Shown: positions 40,065-49,198 of the stretch, one piece after another
Numbering within the stretch: the stretch's first letter is position 1
Layout of the letters: each line of letters begins with the position of its first letter
Virus record (IMG/VR): IMGVR_UViG_3300034522_000097
Span: 1-49,704 of that record
Strand: one strand, 5' to 3'
Length of the DNA stretch: 49,704 nt
Source: a virus
The notes under the pieces: model-generated
Seen by the model: the letters and a program-made list of their open reading frames with translations, nothing else
Told to the model about the DNA's origin: nothing
Database searches by the model: none
Made by a program: the position numbers and the translations under genes

Positions 40065-40118
40065 GGCAGCAGGAGGCCGTGCTGAAGAGACTGAGGGCTC
40101 TTTTCAGGAGCCCCAGCC

Positions 40119-40517
40119 ATGGCCAACACCTTCTACCCCAAGGGTAAAACCAAGATTCTGACCGCCAAGATTGACTTTGAGACCGCCACCATCAAGGCGG
40201 CCCTGGTCAAGAATACCTACGCCTTTGACGCGGGCCATGAGTTCCTGTCGGCCCTGGGTGCCCATGTGATCGACGCCCAGGAGCTGACCGGTAAAACCGT
40301 GGTCGATGGTGCGTTCGATGCCAACGATGTGAGCTTTCCGGCCCTGGCCGCCGGCAACACGGCGCGCGCCATCGTGCTCTACAAGGACACGGGTGTGGCG
40401 GGCACTTCCGCGCTGATCGGCTACCTGGACGATGTGCCAGGCCTGCCGGCGCAGACCAGCGGGGGCGAGCTCAAGATCACCTGGAACGACCAAGCCGACA
40501 AGATTTTGGCCATCTGA
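40119..40517 (+). CDS. Virion structural protein, widespread small family
   Basis: A 132-residue beta-rich protein of a type common in phage structural modules. It starts MANTFYPKGKTKILTAKIDFE and continues IKAALVKNTYAFDAGHEFLS, with the closing ITWNDQADKILAI. It is first in the tail block after late motif D and terminates just before the beta-propeller gene. A decoration or fibre-associated role is plausible; the exact role is unknown. Confidence 0.78.
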   Translation: MANTFYPKGKTKILTAKIDFETATIKAALVKNTYAFDAGHEFLSALGAHVIDAQELTGKTVVDGAFDANDVSFPALAAGNTARAIVLYKDTGVAGTSALIGYLDDVPGLPAQTSGGELKITWNDQADKILAI

Positions 40518-40525
40518 GGTGTGTG

Positions 40526-42175
40526 ATGGCCAAAAAAATCGGATTTCGCAACAACACGGCCGGCGTGCTCTCGCAGGAGCTGGCCGCGCCACCCGATGGC
40601 AGTGTGCTGCACATGTCGGCCGAGCAGGGCGGGCACTTTTTGCCGCCGGATGGGCGCGACTACGTGGTGGCCACGCTGGGCGATCCACAAACCCAGGCGG
40701 CGTTTGAGATCGTGCACCTGTCTGCGCCCGAATTTCTGAGTGGTTCGAACGAATATGCCTTCCAGGTCGAGCGCAACCAGGAGGCGACGGCCCGTGTCGC
40801 GCCCTGGCCCGCGGGCACGCCCATCCAGGCGCTGCTGACGGCGGGGGGCTTGCATGCGCTGCAGGATCAAGCGTCACAGCCAGGGCAGAGTGCCCCAGCA
40901 TTCCAGGTGGGGGATATCAAGACCTCCATGGTGGCGCCGGGTGGCAGTGATTGGCTCCTGGCCGATGGCAGCACGCATTCAGCAAGCAGCATGCCCGCGC
41001 TGGCGGCGGCGCTTGGCATCAGTGACGGCCCGCCCAGTGCGATTGCCGCAGTGCGCACGGCCGCCGACTATGGCGTCGGGGGTGACAAGCAACGCGGCGC
41101 GCTGACTTCGCCGTGTGGTCGCTATCAGGTGATGCTGGCGCAAACCCAGCTGCCTGACGACAGCAGCACATTTTTTTCGCTTTACAAGTTGGATGCTGCT
41201 GGCGTTCCAGTACGCATTCCTCCGTCTGCGGGCGCCTTCGGAACAGGGGACACGGGCGCTTTCTTTTGTGGCGCGTGGCTGCCCGATAGCTCTGGTTTTT
41301 ACCTGGGCAGGGGCAGCGGTGAGATCTACTTTTATGAGCTGGACGCAGCCACCGATACCCTGACTTGGGCACCGTATGGGGATGACGGATATGGCGGGGG
41401 CTATGGCTACACGCCAGATATGGCCACCGCTATCTACGGGATGGCCATCAACGAAGACGGCACGCTGCTGGCAGTCAACGCAGCAGAGAACAACGCCGGA
41501 CAAAAGATTCTCGCGGTCAACCGCAACACCTACACGCCGCTGACCTACCACCAAGGCAGCACCGACGCCTACCGCTACCGCGCCACGGAGGGGCATGGTG
41601 TGGTGTACGTGGGGGGCAATACTTTCTGGTTCCAATCCTCGGACATTCAGCAAGCAGTGGTTCGGGCAGGTAAAACCGACTTCGACTACTTTGATCCTGG
41701 GTATGTGCGGGAGGATTGGCTCATTTCCGAGCTGTCCAATATCTCGGTCAACAAGGCGCTCTCCAAAGCGGTGCTTTCTACCGCTGACGGCCTGCGGGTG
41801 GTGGATCTGGCAGTCAGCCGTGACTTGATGAGCATGGCCGTGCCGACCCTCCTGGCAGCGTCGCCCAACCCTTATGGCTCACCCGCAGCTGCTTGTCTGA
41901 CCAAGGACGAAGCCTATGCCGTGATGGTTTCCTTTGACGCTCCCTACGTCAAGGTCGTGAAGCTGTCCGATGGCTCTATCGCAGCGGCCAGCATCGCTGG
42001 CGTGAACACCTATGTGCGCCGCGCGGATTGCCTGCTGGGCGGCAAGATTTTGCTGAACCAGTCGGGTGTGAGCGGGGCGTGGCAGTACAAAGTGATTGAG
42101 GGTGCACCCGGTCAGGTGGTGCTGCCTAACATCGCAGGCACGGGCAGCGCAAAGAGCTATGTGAAAGTCGCCTAG
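40526..42175 (+). CDS. Tail protein with beta-propeller-like repeats
   Basis: A 549-residue protein. The N-terminal 150 residues resemble a virion-attachment domain. From about residue 190, repeated units of the form SPCGRYQVMLAQ...LYKLDAAGVPV and LPDSSGFYLGRGSGEIYFYEL look like WD40/YVTN beta-propeller blades, continuing to the C-terminus. This suggests a receptor-binding tail fibre or spike. The ATG at 40526 follows GAGGTG; a GTG at 40523 is less likely. Confidence 0.72.
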   Translation: MAKKIGFRNNTAGVLSQELAAPPDGSVLHMSAEQGGHFLPPDGRDYVVATLGDPQTQAAFEIVHLSAPEFLSGSNEYAFQVERNQEATARVAPWPAGTPIQALLTAGGLHALQDQASQPGQSAPAFQVGDIKTSMVAPGGSDWLLADGSTHSASSMPALAAALGISDGPPSAIAAVRTAADYGVGGDKQRGALTSPCGRYQVMLAQTQLPDDSSTFFSLYKLDAAGVPVRIPPSAGAFGTGDTGAFFCGAWLPDSSGFYLGRGSGEIYFYELDAATDTLTWAPYGDDGYGGGYGYTPDMATAIYGMAINEDGTLLAVNAAENNAGQKILAVNRNTYTPLTYHQGSTDAYRYRATEGHGVVYVGGNTFWFQSSDIQQAVVRAGKTDFDYFDPGYVREDWLISELSNISVNKALSKAVLSTADGLRVVDLAVSRDLMSMAVPTLLAASPNPYGSPAAACLTKDEAYAVMVSFDAPYVKVVKLSDGSIAAASIAGVNTYVRRADCLLGGKILLNQSGVSGAWQYKVIEGAPGQVVLPNIAGTGSAKSYVKVA

Positions 42176-42177
42176 CC

Positions 42178-42831
42178 ATGCTGCTGAACCACCAACGCCT
42201 CAACACCAGCGGGCTTAACTCCCTCGAAGCGCCACAGCCGCAGGTCATCACCCTCACGCCGCCGGCCCTGGTGGCGGCGCTGCGCTGGGGCGGGGCCCAG
42301 GTGCAGGTGCTGCAGCCGCAGCCCGTGCTGCAGCTGTGGCCCGCGCCCCTGGTGGCCCGCATGCACTGGGGGCAGCCTGCGCTGCAGCTGGTGCTGGCGG
42401 CACCCAGCCTGCGCGGCGGCCGCCTGGGCAGGCCCACGGCCAGCCTGGTGCTGCACCCCGCGGCGCTGCGCAGCCCCCTGCGTGCGGGCGGGGCACGCCT
42501 GCAGCTGGTGCTGACGCCGGCGCCCCTGCTGGCCCCCTTGCGGCTGGGCAGGGCCACGGTATCCACCGTGCAAAGCGTGCATTCGCTGGTGTCGCGCCTG
42601 TCCTGGGGCGCGGTTGCGGTGGTCCAGGTGCTGCACCCGCAGCCGCTGCGCGGTGGCCGGCTGGGGCGGCCGGTGCTGCAGTCCCTGTCCGTGATCGAGG
42701 TGACCCAGGGCCTGGGTCCCATGCGCTGGGGGGCACACCGCCTGCAGGTGGTGGCGCACCCCCTGCCTTTGTCTGCACGCGCCCGTTTGGGGCGTCCGTT
42801 GGTTCAATGGGAGGCAGCATGTCCATGCTGA
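42178..42831 (+). CDS. Leu/Pro/Arg repeat protein of the tail block
   Basis: A 217-residue protein built from about eight degenerate repeats of roughly 20-25 residues with a pattern like LRxGxAxLQLVLxPxPL. Such short beta repeats suit a fibre or coiled structural element. It begins 2 nt after the propeller gene stop and overlaps the next gene by 13 nt, which supports translation. GC is very high and composition is biased, so some caution is needed. Function unknown. Confidence 0.6.
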   Translation: MLLNHQRLNTSGLNSLEAPQPQVITLTPPALVAALRWGGAQVQVLQPQPVLQLWPAPLVARMHWGQPALQLVLAAPSLRGGRLGRPTASLVLHPAALRSPLRAGGARLQLVLTPAPLLAPLRLGRATVSTVQSVHSLVSRLSWGAVAVVQVLHPQPLRGGRLGRPVLQSLSVIEVTQGLGPMRWGAHRLQVVAHPLPLSARARLGRPLVQWEAACPC

Positions 42832-43994
42832 AGTTTGAGAGTTTCAAGGGCATCAACAACCAGGCCCGGGGCACGGAGCTGACGCCCGCCGACCTGGGCA
42901 CGGCCACGAACGTGGATGTGAGCAATGCCGGGCGGCTGCAGCGGCGTCAGGGGTACACGGTGCAGGACGCCTGCTGCCATGGCAATGTGTTTGAGGCCGG
43001 CGCCTTTGTGCTGGTCACCGATGCCCACCATGCGCTGGTGACCATCTGGCCCGATGGCCAGCGGGTGCAGGTGCACCCCAGCATGGGGGTGGGCCGCATC
43101 TGGTATGCGCGGCTGCCCGATGGGCGGGTGGCTTTCTCCAATGGCTTGCAGTGTGGCATCACCGATGGGCGCACGGGCAGCGAGTGGGGCGCCCGCAAGC
43201 CCGACAGCGTGGGGGTGGCCGTAGCGGCCCAGGGCAGCCTGGCGCCTGGCAAGTACCGCTGGGCCGTCACGCATGTGCGCCGCGCCGATGGGTTGGAGTC
43301 GGGCGGGGTGACCAGCGACGTGCAAGAGGTGGCCCACGGCGGCCTGGCCCTGATGGGCCTGCCCGAGCGCGAAGGCTTTGACACGCAGGTGTACCTGACC
43401 CAGCCGGGGGGCGAGCAGTTTTTCCGGGTAGGGCGGGCCGCGGGCGGGCAGCTGCGCATCACGGCCCCTGCTGGCCTAGGGCCTGCGCGCACCCTGGACC
43501 TGGACGCGCCGCCGGCGGGCATCTTGCTGGCCGAGTGGAACGGCCGCGCGCTGCTGGCGGTGGGCTCCATGCTGTTGGCCAGCTTGCCGACCATGCCCGA
43601 GCAGTTTGACCTGACGCGCGACTATCGCCAGTTTGGGGCCGCCATCACCCTGGTGCAGCCCGTGGGCAACGGCATTTTTGTGGGCACGACCGAGGCGCTG
43701 CACTTCCTGGCCGGCCAGACCTGGGACACCCTGCGCATGAGCACCCCCATGACCGGGCCGGTGGCCCTGGGCTCGGGCGTGGCCGTGGATGGGCGCTTTG
43801 TCCGCATCGGGGATGGCAATGCCGAAGGGGAATGCATGCTGGCCCTGGTGGATGGGGTGATCACCGCGGGCTTGCCCTCGGGCCAGGCGGTGCCACTGTC
43901 CGAGGGGCGCTACCGCACCGAGGCGCAGGAGGTGAGCGCGGCGTTCCGGCTGCAGGGGCGCATGCCCCAGTACATGGTGCAGGTGCTGCGATGA
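42819..43994 (+). CDS. Probable tail tube or nozzle protein
   Basis: A 391-residue protein starting MSMLKFESFKGINNQ, with a beta-rich repetitive architecture (VTIWPDGQRVQVH, WYARLPDGRVAFSN, FVGTTEALHFLAGQTWDTL) that suggests a propeller-like ring. Short-tailed phages have such a nozzle below the adaptor (P22 gp10-like). GGAGG precedes the ATG. The function is inferred from fold impression and position. Confidence 0.68.
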   Translation: MSMLKFESFKGINNQARGTELTPADLGTATNVDVSNAGRLQRRQGYTVQDACCHGNVFEAGAFVLVTDAHHALVTIWPDGQRVQVHPSMGVGRIWYARLPDGRVAFSNGLQCGITDGRTGSEWGARKPDSVGVAVAAQGSLAPGKYRWAVTHVRRADGLESGGVTSDVQEVAHGGLALMGLPEREGFDTQVYLTQPGGEQFFRVGRAAGGQLRITAPAGLGPARTLDLDAPPAGILLAEWNGRALLAVGSMLLASLPTMPEQFDLTRDYRQFGAAITLVQPVGNGIFVGTTEALHFLAGQTWDTLRMSTPMTGPVALGSGVAVDGRFVRIGDGNAEGECMLALVDGVITAGLPSGQAVPLSEGRYRTEAQEVSAAFRLQGRMPQYMVQVLR

Positions 43995-46078
43995 TGCGCT
44001 GGGACGTGGCCGGCTTTGTGGGCGCGGCGCGCCAGGCCATGCCCATCCGCTGGGTGGTGCAGGGGCCGCACGCCCTGCAGCCCGGCCAGCGCGCCCAGCT
44101 GCAGGCGCGGCTGCAGAACTTCCTGACCCAGTGCCGCCTGTCGCGCGCCCCGACCCAGTGGGCGAATGGCGCGCTGCCTGACGGCAGCCGCTACCGGCTG
44201 TACGCCCACAACGGGGCGGTGCAGGTGGTGGTGGAGCCGCTGTCGCCAGGGCTGGAGAAATCCGCCGGTATGTTTGGGGGCTTGGTGCGCTGCGTGGGTA
44301 CGGCGCTGCTGCCGCTGTCCGGCTCCCCAGTCGCGGTGCCCTGGTATCAGTTCTTCAAGGAGAACAAGGCTCGGCCCACGGATGTGCCCAAGTACGTCGC
44401 CACGCGCAAGCTGTATGCCAAGCCCGGCCAGCAAACCCCCCAGGAGACATTTGGCACATTCTGGCGGCACGCCCTGACGGGCGCGGCTGGGGTGTGGGCG
44501 CAGTACGGGTGTGGTGCCGGTGCGCTGTATGCCCGCTACTTCGAGCGTATTGGCTTGGAAAACCCAAGCCCGAATATAGGGCAATGCGTTTTGATCGTAG
44601 AGGTGGGCGGACGCAAACGCGCCGTTGCGCTTTCCAGTTCGGCCGTTGATGGCCTGAGAATCACGGGCGTGGAGGTGCAAGTGGTGACGCCCGCTGCTTT
44701 TGGTGTGGACGCACGCGACGTGCCTCAGCGCCTGTTGCAGCTGTTTGGTGGCATCCCCATACCGCCGCAGTCTCAGAAGTGGACGGCGCCTGACCATGTG
44801 GTCAGCGGCGCTGCGGTGCGCGCAGAGATTGGCCCGGATGCTCTCAGCTTGTTTGAGCACCGCAACCAAAAAGATTTCGGCGCGCTGCTGCAGGCTAGGC
44901 CCGGGAGCGATCACGCGGATTTCATGGTCGGCTTTACCCTCACGACCTCCAGCGAAAAAATGGGCGCACACTTGCGTGTTTCGCTGGTGGCCACCGACAG
45001 TACATCCCTAGGGCTCTCGCTGGAGCGCATGTGGCGGGGCTATGCCACCTGGGACGAGGCGCGCACGCCCCAGGGCTCTGTGCCATCCGGCACGCAGGTG
45101 CTGACCCACTTGACGCATGACCGTGAGGGGCTGGTGACGTTTACCCGGACTCGCACAGAAGGTGCCGCGGCGACGTTGGAGTACACCCGTATTCAGGGCA
45201 CATCCGTGTTCGAGGATGTGATGCATCTGGTCATACCCACACCGGCGCAGCAGACGGGCCATCCGATCACTATCAATGAAGTCGGTGAGTGGCACGCAAC
45301 GTCAGGGACGTTCAGCCGCCGTGTGCTCAACTACTCACGGGTGGAGGTGGAACCGGGCCGCTGGCTGTACAGCTACAGCTTGCAGTACACCTACCGGGCG
45401 GAATCGTCGCGCACGGGATCCGTGCGCTATGACGTGGTGAATGGTGGGGTAGTGCAGTTTTTTAGAACCCCTGGCGTTTGGGGCGTGCACAGCCGCGACG
45501 CCGATGGCTGGGAGAACAACGGCACCGCCCAGCTGCGTTTGGATCATATATCGCATCACGAGGTGCTGGACTTCAATCCCGACTACTACGAAACGACGAT
45601 CAGTCGGTTCAACGTCGAGGTGAATAATATCTCCTCAGATAGCGCGATTAATGGGTATGCGTACGGGCTTGCGTCGAAGTTCGAAGGTAGCGCTACGCCG
45701 ATAGAGTACGCGATGAATACGCAGCGCAATGACTTTGCCAACTGGCGCTTGAACAAGTCGGTGCTATATGTCGACGGGGAGGTGCTGCACTATGACTTTG
45801 AGGGGTGGTGCAGCACCACGTTCCCTTGGTACAGCGCGCAGCTGATTCCCCCCAACTACCTGGACTATCTGGCCGGGCAAAACCAATACACCGAGGCGTA
45901 CATGGCGATTGAGCGCAGCCAGCTGGGCGGGCGGCAAATTATCCCGAGGATGGTGAATGTTGCGAACACGGTGAAGCCGCCCCAAGACCTACACAAAGGC
46001 TCTTTGGTGCAGGCTGGCGTCGAGACCACTTTCGATAACACCGTCGATATTTTCTGTATTGGGAGCACCCAAGAATGA
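43991..46078 (+). CDS. Large tail protein, 695 residues
   Basis: Not recognised by family. The N-terminal part starts MMRWDVAGFVGAARQAMP; the rest is beta-rich with many aromatic residues, as in host-contact tail proteins. The middle region (about 44580-45960) has lower GC and more varied codon use than the ends, which could reflect exchange of a receptor-binding section. It is linked to both neighbours by ATGA overlaps. A tail fibre or tip role is inferred. Confidence 0.7.
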   Translation: MMRWDVAGFVGAARQAMPIRWVVQGPHALQPGQRAQLQARLQNFLTQCRLSRAPTQWANGALPDGSRYRLYAHNGAVQVVVEPLSPGLEKSAGMFGGLVRCVGTALLPLSGSPVAVPWYQFFKENKARPTDVPKYVATRKLYAKPGQQTPQETFGTFWRHALTGAAGVWAQYGCGAGALYARYFERIGLENPSPNIGQCVLIVEVGGRKRAVALSSSAVDGLRITGVEVQVVTPAAFGVDARDVPQRLLQLFGGIPIPPQSQKWTAPDHVVSGAAVRAEIGPDALSLFEHRNQKDFGALLQARPGSDHADFMVGFTLTTSSEKMGAHLRVSLVATDSTSLGLSLERMWRGYATWDEARTPQGSVPSGTQVLTHLTHDREGLVTFTRTRTEGAAATLEYTRIQGTSVFEDVMHLVIPTPAQQTGHPITINEVGEWHATSGTFSRRVLNYSRVEVEPGRWLYSYSLQYTYRAESSRTGSVRYDVVNGGVVQFFRTPGVWGVHSRDADGWENNGTAQLRLDHISHHEVLDFNPDYYETTISRFNVEVNNISSDSAINGYAYGLASKFEGSATPIEYAMNTQRNDFANWRLNKSVLYVDGEVLHYDFEGWCSTTFPWYSAQLIPPNYLDYLAGQNQYTEAYMAIERSQLGGRQIIPRMVNVANTVKPPQDLHKGSLVQAGVETTFDNTVDIFCIGSTQE

Positions 46079-46518
46079 CCACCATCGCCTTCAACCTGCA
46101 GTCCCATGCTGCCACCGAGTACGACTGGCAGTTCACATCCCTGAGTGGCCGCTACGCCACGGGCGCCGAGGGCCTGCTGGCGCTGGGCGGCGACACCGAT
46201 GCCGGCCGCCCGATTGCCGCGCTGGCCACCACGCCGGTGAGCCAGCACAAGAGCAGCCTGGTCAAAGGCGTGGCGATGGTCTACGTCAGCACGCCCAGCG
46301 CCCAGGTGCAGGGCCTGGAGGTGCTGGTGGAGCTGCCCACCGGCCAGCGCTATGCCTATGCGCTGCAGCAGCAAGCCCGCGGCGTGGCCCGGGCCCAGCC
46401 GGGGCGCGGCATCCGTGAGAGTTACCTGGGCTTTGGCGTGCGCAATGTCGCCGGGGCTGACTTTGAAATCGAGCGCATCGAGGTGCAAACCCATGCCTCT
46501 GCAACCCGGAGGGTTTGA
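46075..46518 (+). CDS. Tail-region protein, 147 residues
   Basis: A beta-rich protein (MTTIAFNLQSHAATEYDWQF start, ESYLGFGVRNVAGADFEIER end) joined by ATGA to the large tail protein. No family recognised. Probably a tail accessory part. Confidence 0.7.
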   Translation: MTTIAFNLQSHAATEYDWQFTSLSGRYATGAEGLLALGGDTDAGRPIAALATTPVSQHKSSLVKGVAMVYVSTPSAQVQGLEVLVELPTGQRYAYALQQQARGVARAQPGRGIRESYLGFGVRNVAGADFEIERIEVQTHASATRRV

Positions 46519-46520
46519 TC

Positions 46521-48353
46521 ATGGCCACCACCCCTGTCATGAGTTCGGCAGAAATCGTCACCGATCAGTACCAGCGTTCGCGCACCTACGCCGATGCCAT
46601 CCAGACCCAGGTGACCAGCATGATGCAGGCCCTGGCCGCCACGCCGGTGACGGCGCCGGCCATTGATGTGCGCTTTGACACCAGCGACATTGAGGCGCCC
46701 GTGATTCCTGATCCGGGCCCGGTGCCCGCGCTGACGGCCCACACGCCGCAGGCCGTGCCCCTGCCCAGCGAGGACGTGCCGGGGCTGGATGACGTGGTGG
46801 TGGATCTGCCCCAGTTCACCGCCACCCCGCCGGTGCTGAACTTTGGCGTGGCGCCGCAGATTGCGATTGGCACGGTGCCGGTGCTGCCCACGGTGCGCGA
46901 TGTGGCCCTGCCCGATGCGCCCGAGGTGACGCTGCCCACCTTGCCCAGCATGCTGGCCCTGAGTACCCCCACGTTTGCCGGCATGAGCAGCCATGCGGAT
47001 TGGCTGGAGCGCCTCAAGAACGCGCCCACCCTGGACCTGGTGCGGCCCACCGCCTTGGTGCACCAGCGGGGCCCGGCCTATACATCGCAACTGCTGGACA
47101 ACCTGAAGGCCGTGCTCAATGAGCGCATCCAAGGGGGCACCGGCCTGTCCCCCGAGGTGGAGGCCCTGATCTGGGGCCGCGCGGTGGACCGCGAATCGCG
47201 CCTGGCGCTTGATGCCGAGCTGGAGGTGGTGCGCGCCGGCGAGGCGCTGGGCTTCAAGCTGCCCCAGGGCGTGGTGGTGGCCCAACTGGAGCGTGCGCGC
47301 CGCGAGTTCCGCGACAAGATCGCAGGCCTGTCGCGCGATGTGGCCATCAAGCAGGCCGAGCTGGAGCAAAGCAACCTGCAGCAAGTGGTGGCCGAGGGCG
47401 TGCAGCTGGAAGCCAAGCTGATGGACAACGCCCTGCAGATCGAGCAGCAGGCGTTTGAAGCGGCCCGCGCCATGGCGGACAGCCACCTGCAGATCTACAA
47501 CGCCGGCGTGCGGGAGTTTGAAGTGCTGACGCAGCAGTTCAACACCTTTGCCGGCATCTACCGCACGCTGATCGACGCGGAAACGGCCAAGCTGCAGCAG
47601 TACCAGGCCGAGTTGCAGGCCGAGCAGACCAAGGCGCAGATCAACCAATCCCTGGTGGCCCAGTTCAAGGCCCAGGTGGAGGCCCAGCAAATCCGCGTGG
47701 AGATGTACCGCACCCAGCTGCAGGGCGCGCAGACGCTGATGCAGGTGGAGCAGACCAAGCTGCAGGCCGCCGGCGAGCAGGTGCGCGCGTTTGTGGCCAC
47801 CGTGAACGCCGAGACAGCCCGCCTGGATGCCTACAAGACCCAGGTGGGCGCCGAAGCCACCAAGGTGGAGGTGTTCAAGTCGCAGGCCCAGGCCTTTGCG
47901 GCCGAGAGCAGCGCGCGGGCCGAGGCGGCCAAGATCACCATCACGGCGCTGGAGACCAAGGCGCGCATCCTGGCCAGCCGCTACGACGGCTACCGCTCGC
48001 GGGTGCAGTCCGAGGCTAGCCTGTCAGAGATTGCCGCCAATAACAGCCGCGTGCAGCTGGATGCCTACCGGGCCGGCACGGCCGCCAGCGAGGCCAAGGC
48101 CAACATGACCGCGCGCATCTGGCAGGCCCAGCTGCAGCAGTACCAGGCCGGTGTGGAGGTGGCCGCCCAGGCCGAGCGCAGCAATGCCGCGTTTGCGATG
48201 CAGGCCGCGCAGATGAACCAGGATGTGGTCAAGACCGGGACACAAACGGCGGCCCAACTGCTGGCCAGTGCCTGGAACGTGGTCAGCACCAGCGCAAGCA
48301 GCTCGGGCAGCTTGTCGGAGAGCCACAATTACAGCCACGAGGGCAGCGCCTGA
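46521..48353 (+). CDS. Long coiled-coil tail protein
   Basis: A 610-residue protein. Residues 1-130 are Pro/Val-rich. From about 150 to 580 it is almost entirely helical with heptad-like Ala/Gln/Glu repeats (AETAKLQQYQAELQAEQTKAQ and similar), then a Ser-rich end. Such long rods serve as tail needle, fibre shaft or ejected core protein. GGAGGG precedes the ATG. It is the last structural gene before the lysis cassette. Confidence 0.75.
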   Translation: MATTPVMSSAEIVTDQYQRSRTYADAIQTQVTSMMQALAATPVTAPAIDVRFDTSDIEAPVIPDPGPVPALTAHTPQAVPLPSEDVPGLDDVVVDLPQFTATPPVLNFGVAPQIAIGTVPVLPTVRDVALPDAPEVTLPTLPSMLALSTPTFAGMSSHADWLERLKNAPTLDLVRPTALVHQRGPAYTSQLLDNLKAVLNERIQGGTGLSPEVEALIWGRAVDRESRLALDAELEVVRAGEALGFKLPQGVVVAQLERARREFRDKIAGLSRDVAIKQAELEQSNLQQVVAEGVQLEAKLMDNALQIEQQAFEAARAMADSHLQIYNAGVREFEVLTQQFNTFAGIYRTLIDAETAKLQQYQAELQAEQTKAQINQSLVAQFKAQVEAQQIRVEMYRTQLQGAQTLMQVEQTKLQAAGEQVRAFVATVNAETARLDAYKTQVGAEATKVEVFKSQAQAFAAESSARAEAAKITITALETKARILASRYDGYRSRVQSEASLSEIAANNSRVQLDAYRAGTAASEAKANMTARIWQAQLQQYQAGVEVAAQAERSNAAFAMQAAQMNQDVVKTGTQTAAQLLASAWNVVSTSASSSGSLSESHNYSHEGSA

Positions 48354-48361
48354 TTGCGCCG

Positions 48362-48375
48362 CCCCGGCTAGGGTT
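48362..48375 (+). promoter_or_regulatory. Late-region motif, copy E
   Basis: CCCCGGCTAGGGTT between the last tail gene and the lysis cassette. Unlike the other copies it comes before, not after, the local terminator. Confidence 0.58.
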
Positions 48376-48434
48376 ATGCGTTTGCCACCCTGGCCGAGAC
48401 ACTGCCCCCCAGAAGGCAGTCCACACACAAACCG

Positions 48435-48455
48435 CCGCCTTCGGGCGGTTTTTTT
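48435..48455 (+). terminator. Terminator ahead of the holin gene
   Basis: CCGCC-TTCG-GGCGG followed by seven T. Lysis genes need read-through or initiation beyond it. Confidence 0.85.
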
Positions 48456-48468
48456 ACGCCCGAACACC

Positions 48469-48735
48469 ATGAAAGTCGAAACAGCCATCGAAGCCGCCAA
48501 CGCCGCAGCCATCGGCAGCAAAACCACCCTGGCGGGATCTGCAACGGCAGGTGTGGGTTGGGCCACCTCCAGCGCGTTCTTTGGCTGGGTGGGCGTGATC
48601 ATCGCGCTGCTGGGCCTGGGGGTGAACTACTACTTTCGGTGCAAGGAGCATGAGCTGCGCTTGCGCGATGACGCACGCAAGGAGGCCGAGCACCTGGCGC
48701 GCATGCAAGCCATTCAGGGAGGGTGCGATGTCTAG
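48469..48735 (+). CDS. Holin
   Basis: An 88-residue protein with hydrophobic segments (IGSKTTLAGSATAGVGWA and FFGWVGVIIALLGLGVNYYF) and a charged C-terminal tail (RCKEHELRLRDDARKEAEH). This matches small phage holins of the HP1 type, which open the inner membrane at lysis. It is the first gene of the lysis cassette and overlaps the endolysin start. Confidence 0.87.
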   Translation: MKVETAIEAANAAAIGSKTTLAGSATAGVGWATSSAFFGWVGVIIALLGLGVNYYFRCKEHELRLRDDARKEAEHLARMQAIQGGCDV

Positions 48736-49198
48736 CAAAGCCAAACTGATCGCCGGCATCGGCGCGGCCGCCACCGCGCTGGTCGTGCCGCTGGTGGCCA
48801 GGTACGAGGGCACGGTGCTGCGCACCTACCGCGACCCCATCGGCATCATCACCGCGTGTACCGGCCACACCGGGCCTGAGCTGCGCATGGGCCAGACCTT
48901 CACCCGCCAGCAGTGCGAGGCCATGCTGTACCAGGACCTGGCCCAGCACGCTGATGCCCTGGGCTGCATCCGCCAGCCGCTGACCGACGGCCAGCGCGCC
49001 GCGTTCCTCAGCTTTGCCTTCAACGTGGGGGAGGGGGCGTTTTGCCAATCCACCCTGGTGCGCAAGGCTAATGCCGGCGACCTGCAGGGCGCGTGCGCAG
49101 AACTGAGCCGCTGGACCTATGCCGGTGGCAAGCAGTTGCCCGGCCTGGTGCAGCGCCGCGCGGCAGAGCGCCAGTTGTGCGAAGGGGGGCTGGCATGA
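48728..49198 (+). CDS. SAR-type endolysin (GH24 lysozyme)
   Basis: A 156-residue muramidase. The catalytic triad has the T4-like spacing E27-8-D36-5-T42 (RYEGTVLRTYRDPIGIIT). The N-terminal segment (LIAGIGAAATALVVPLVA) is a weakly hydrophobic signal-anchor-release sequence rich in Ala and Gly, so it can reach the periplasm by Sec and wait there. The start at 48728 follows GGAGGG within the holin gene. Confidence 0.93.
   Translation: MSSKAKLIAGIGAAATALVVPLVARYEGTVLRTYRDPIGIITACTGHTGPELRMGQTFTRQQCEAMLYQDLAQHADALGCIRQPLTDGQRAAFLSFAFNVGEGAFCQSTLVRKANAGDLQGACAELSRWTYAGGKQLPGLVQRRAAERQLCEGGLA

Noticed and set aside
43397-46400. Further near-matches to the late motif on the minus strand (for example near 43400 and 46390)
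   Set aside because: They lie inside genes, match the core only partly and are expected by chance at this GC.
40526-48353. A diversity-generating retroelement in the tail region, as in BPP-1
   Set aside because: No reverse transcriptase, template repeat or matching variable repeat is visible.
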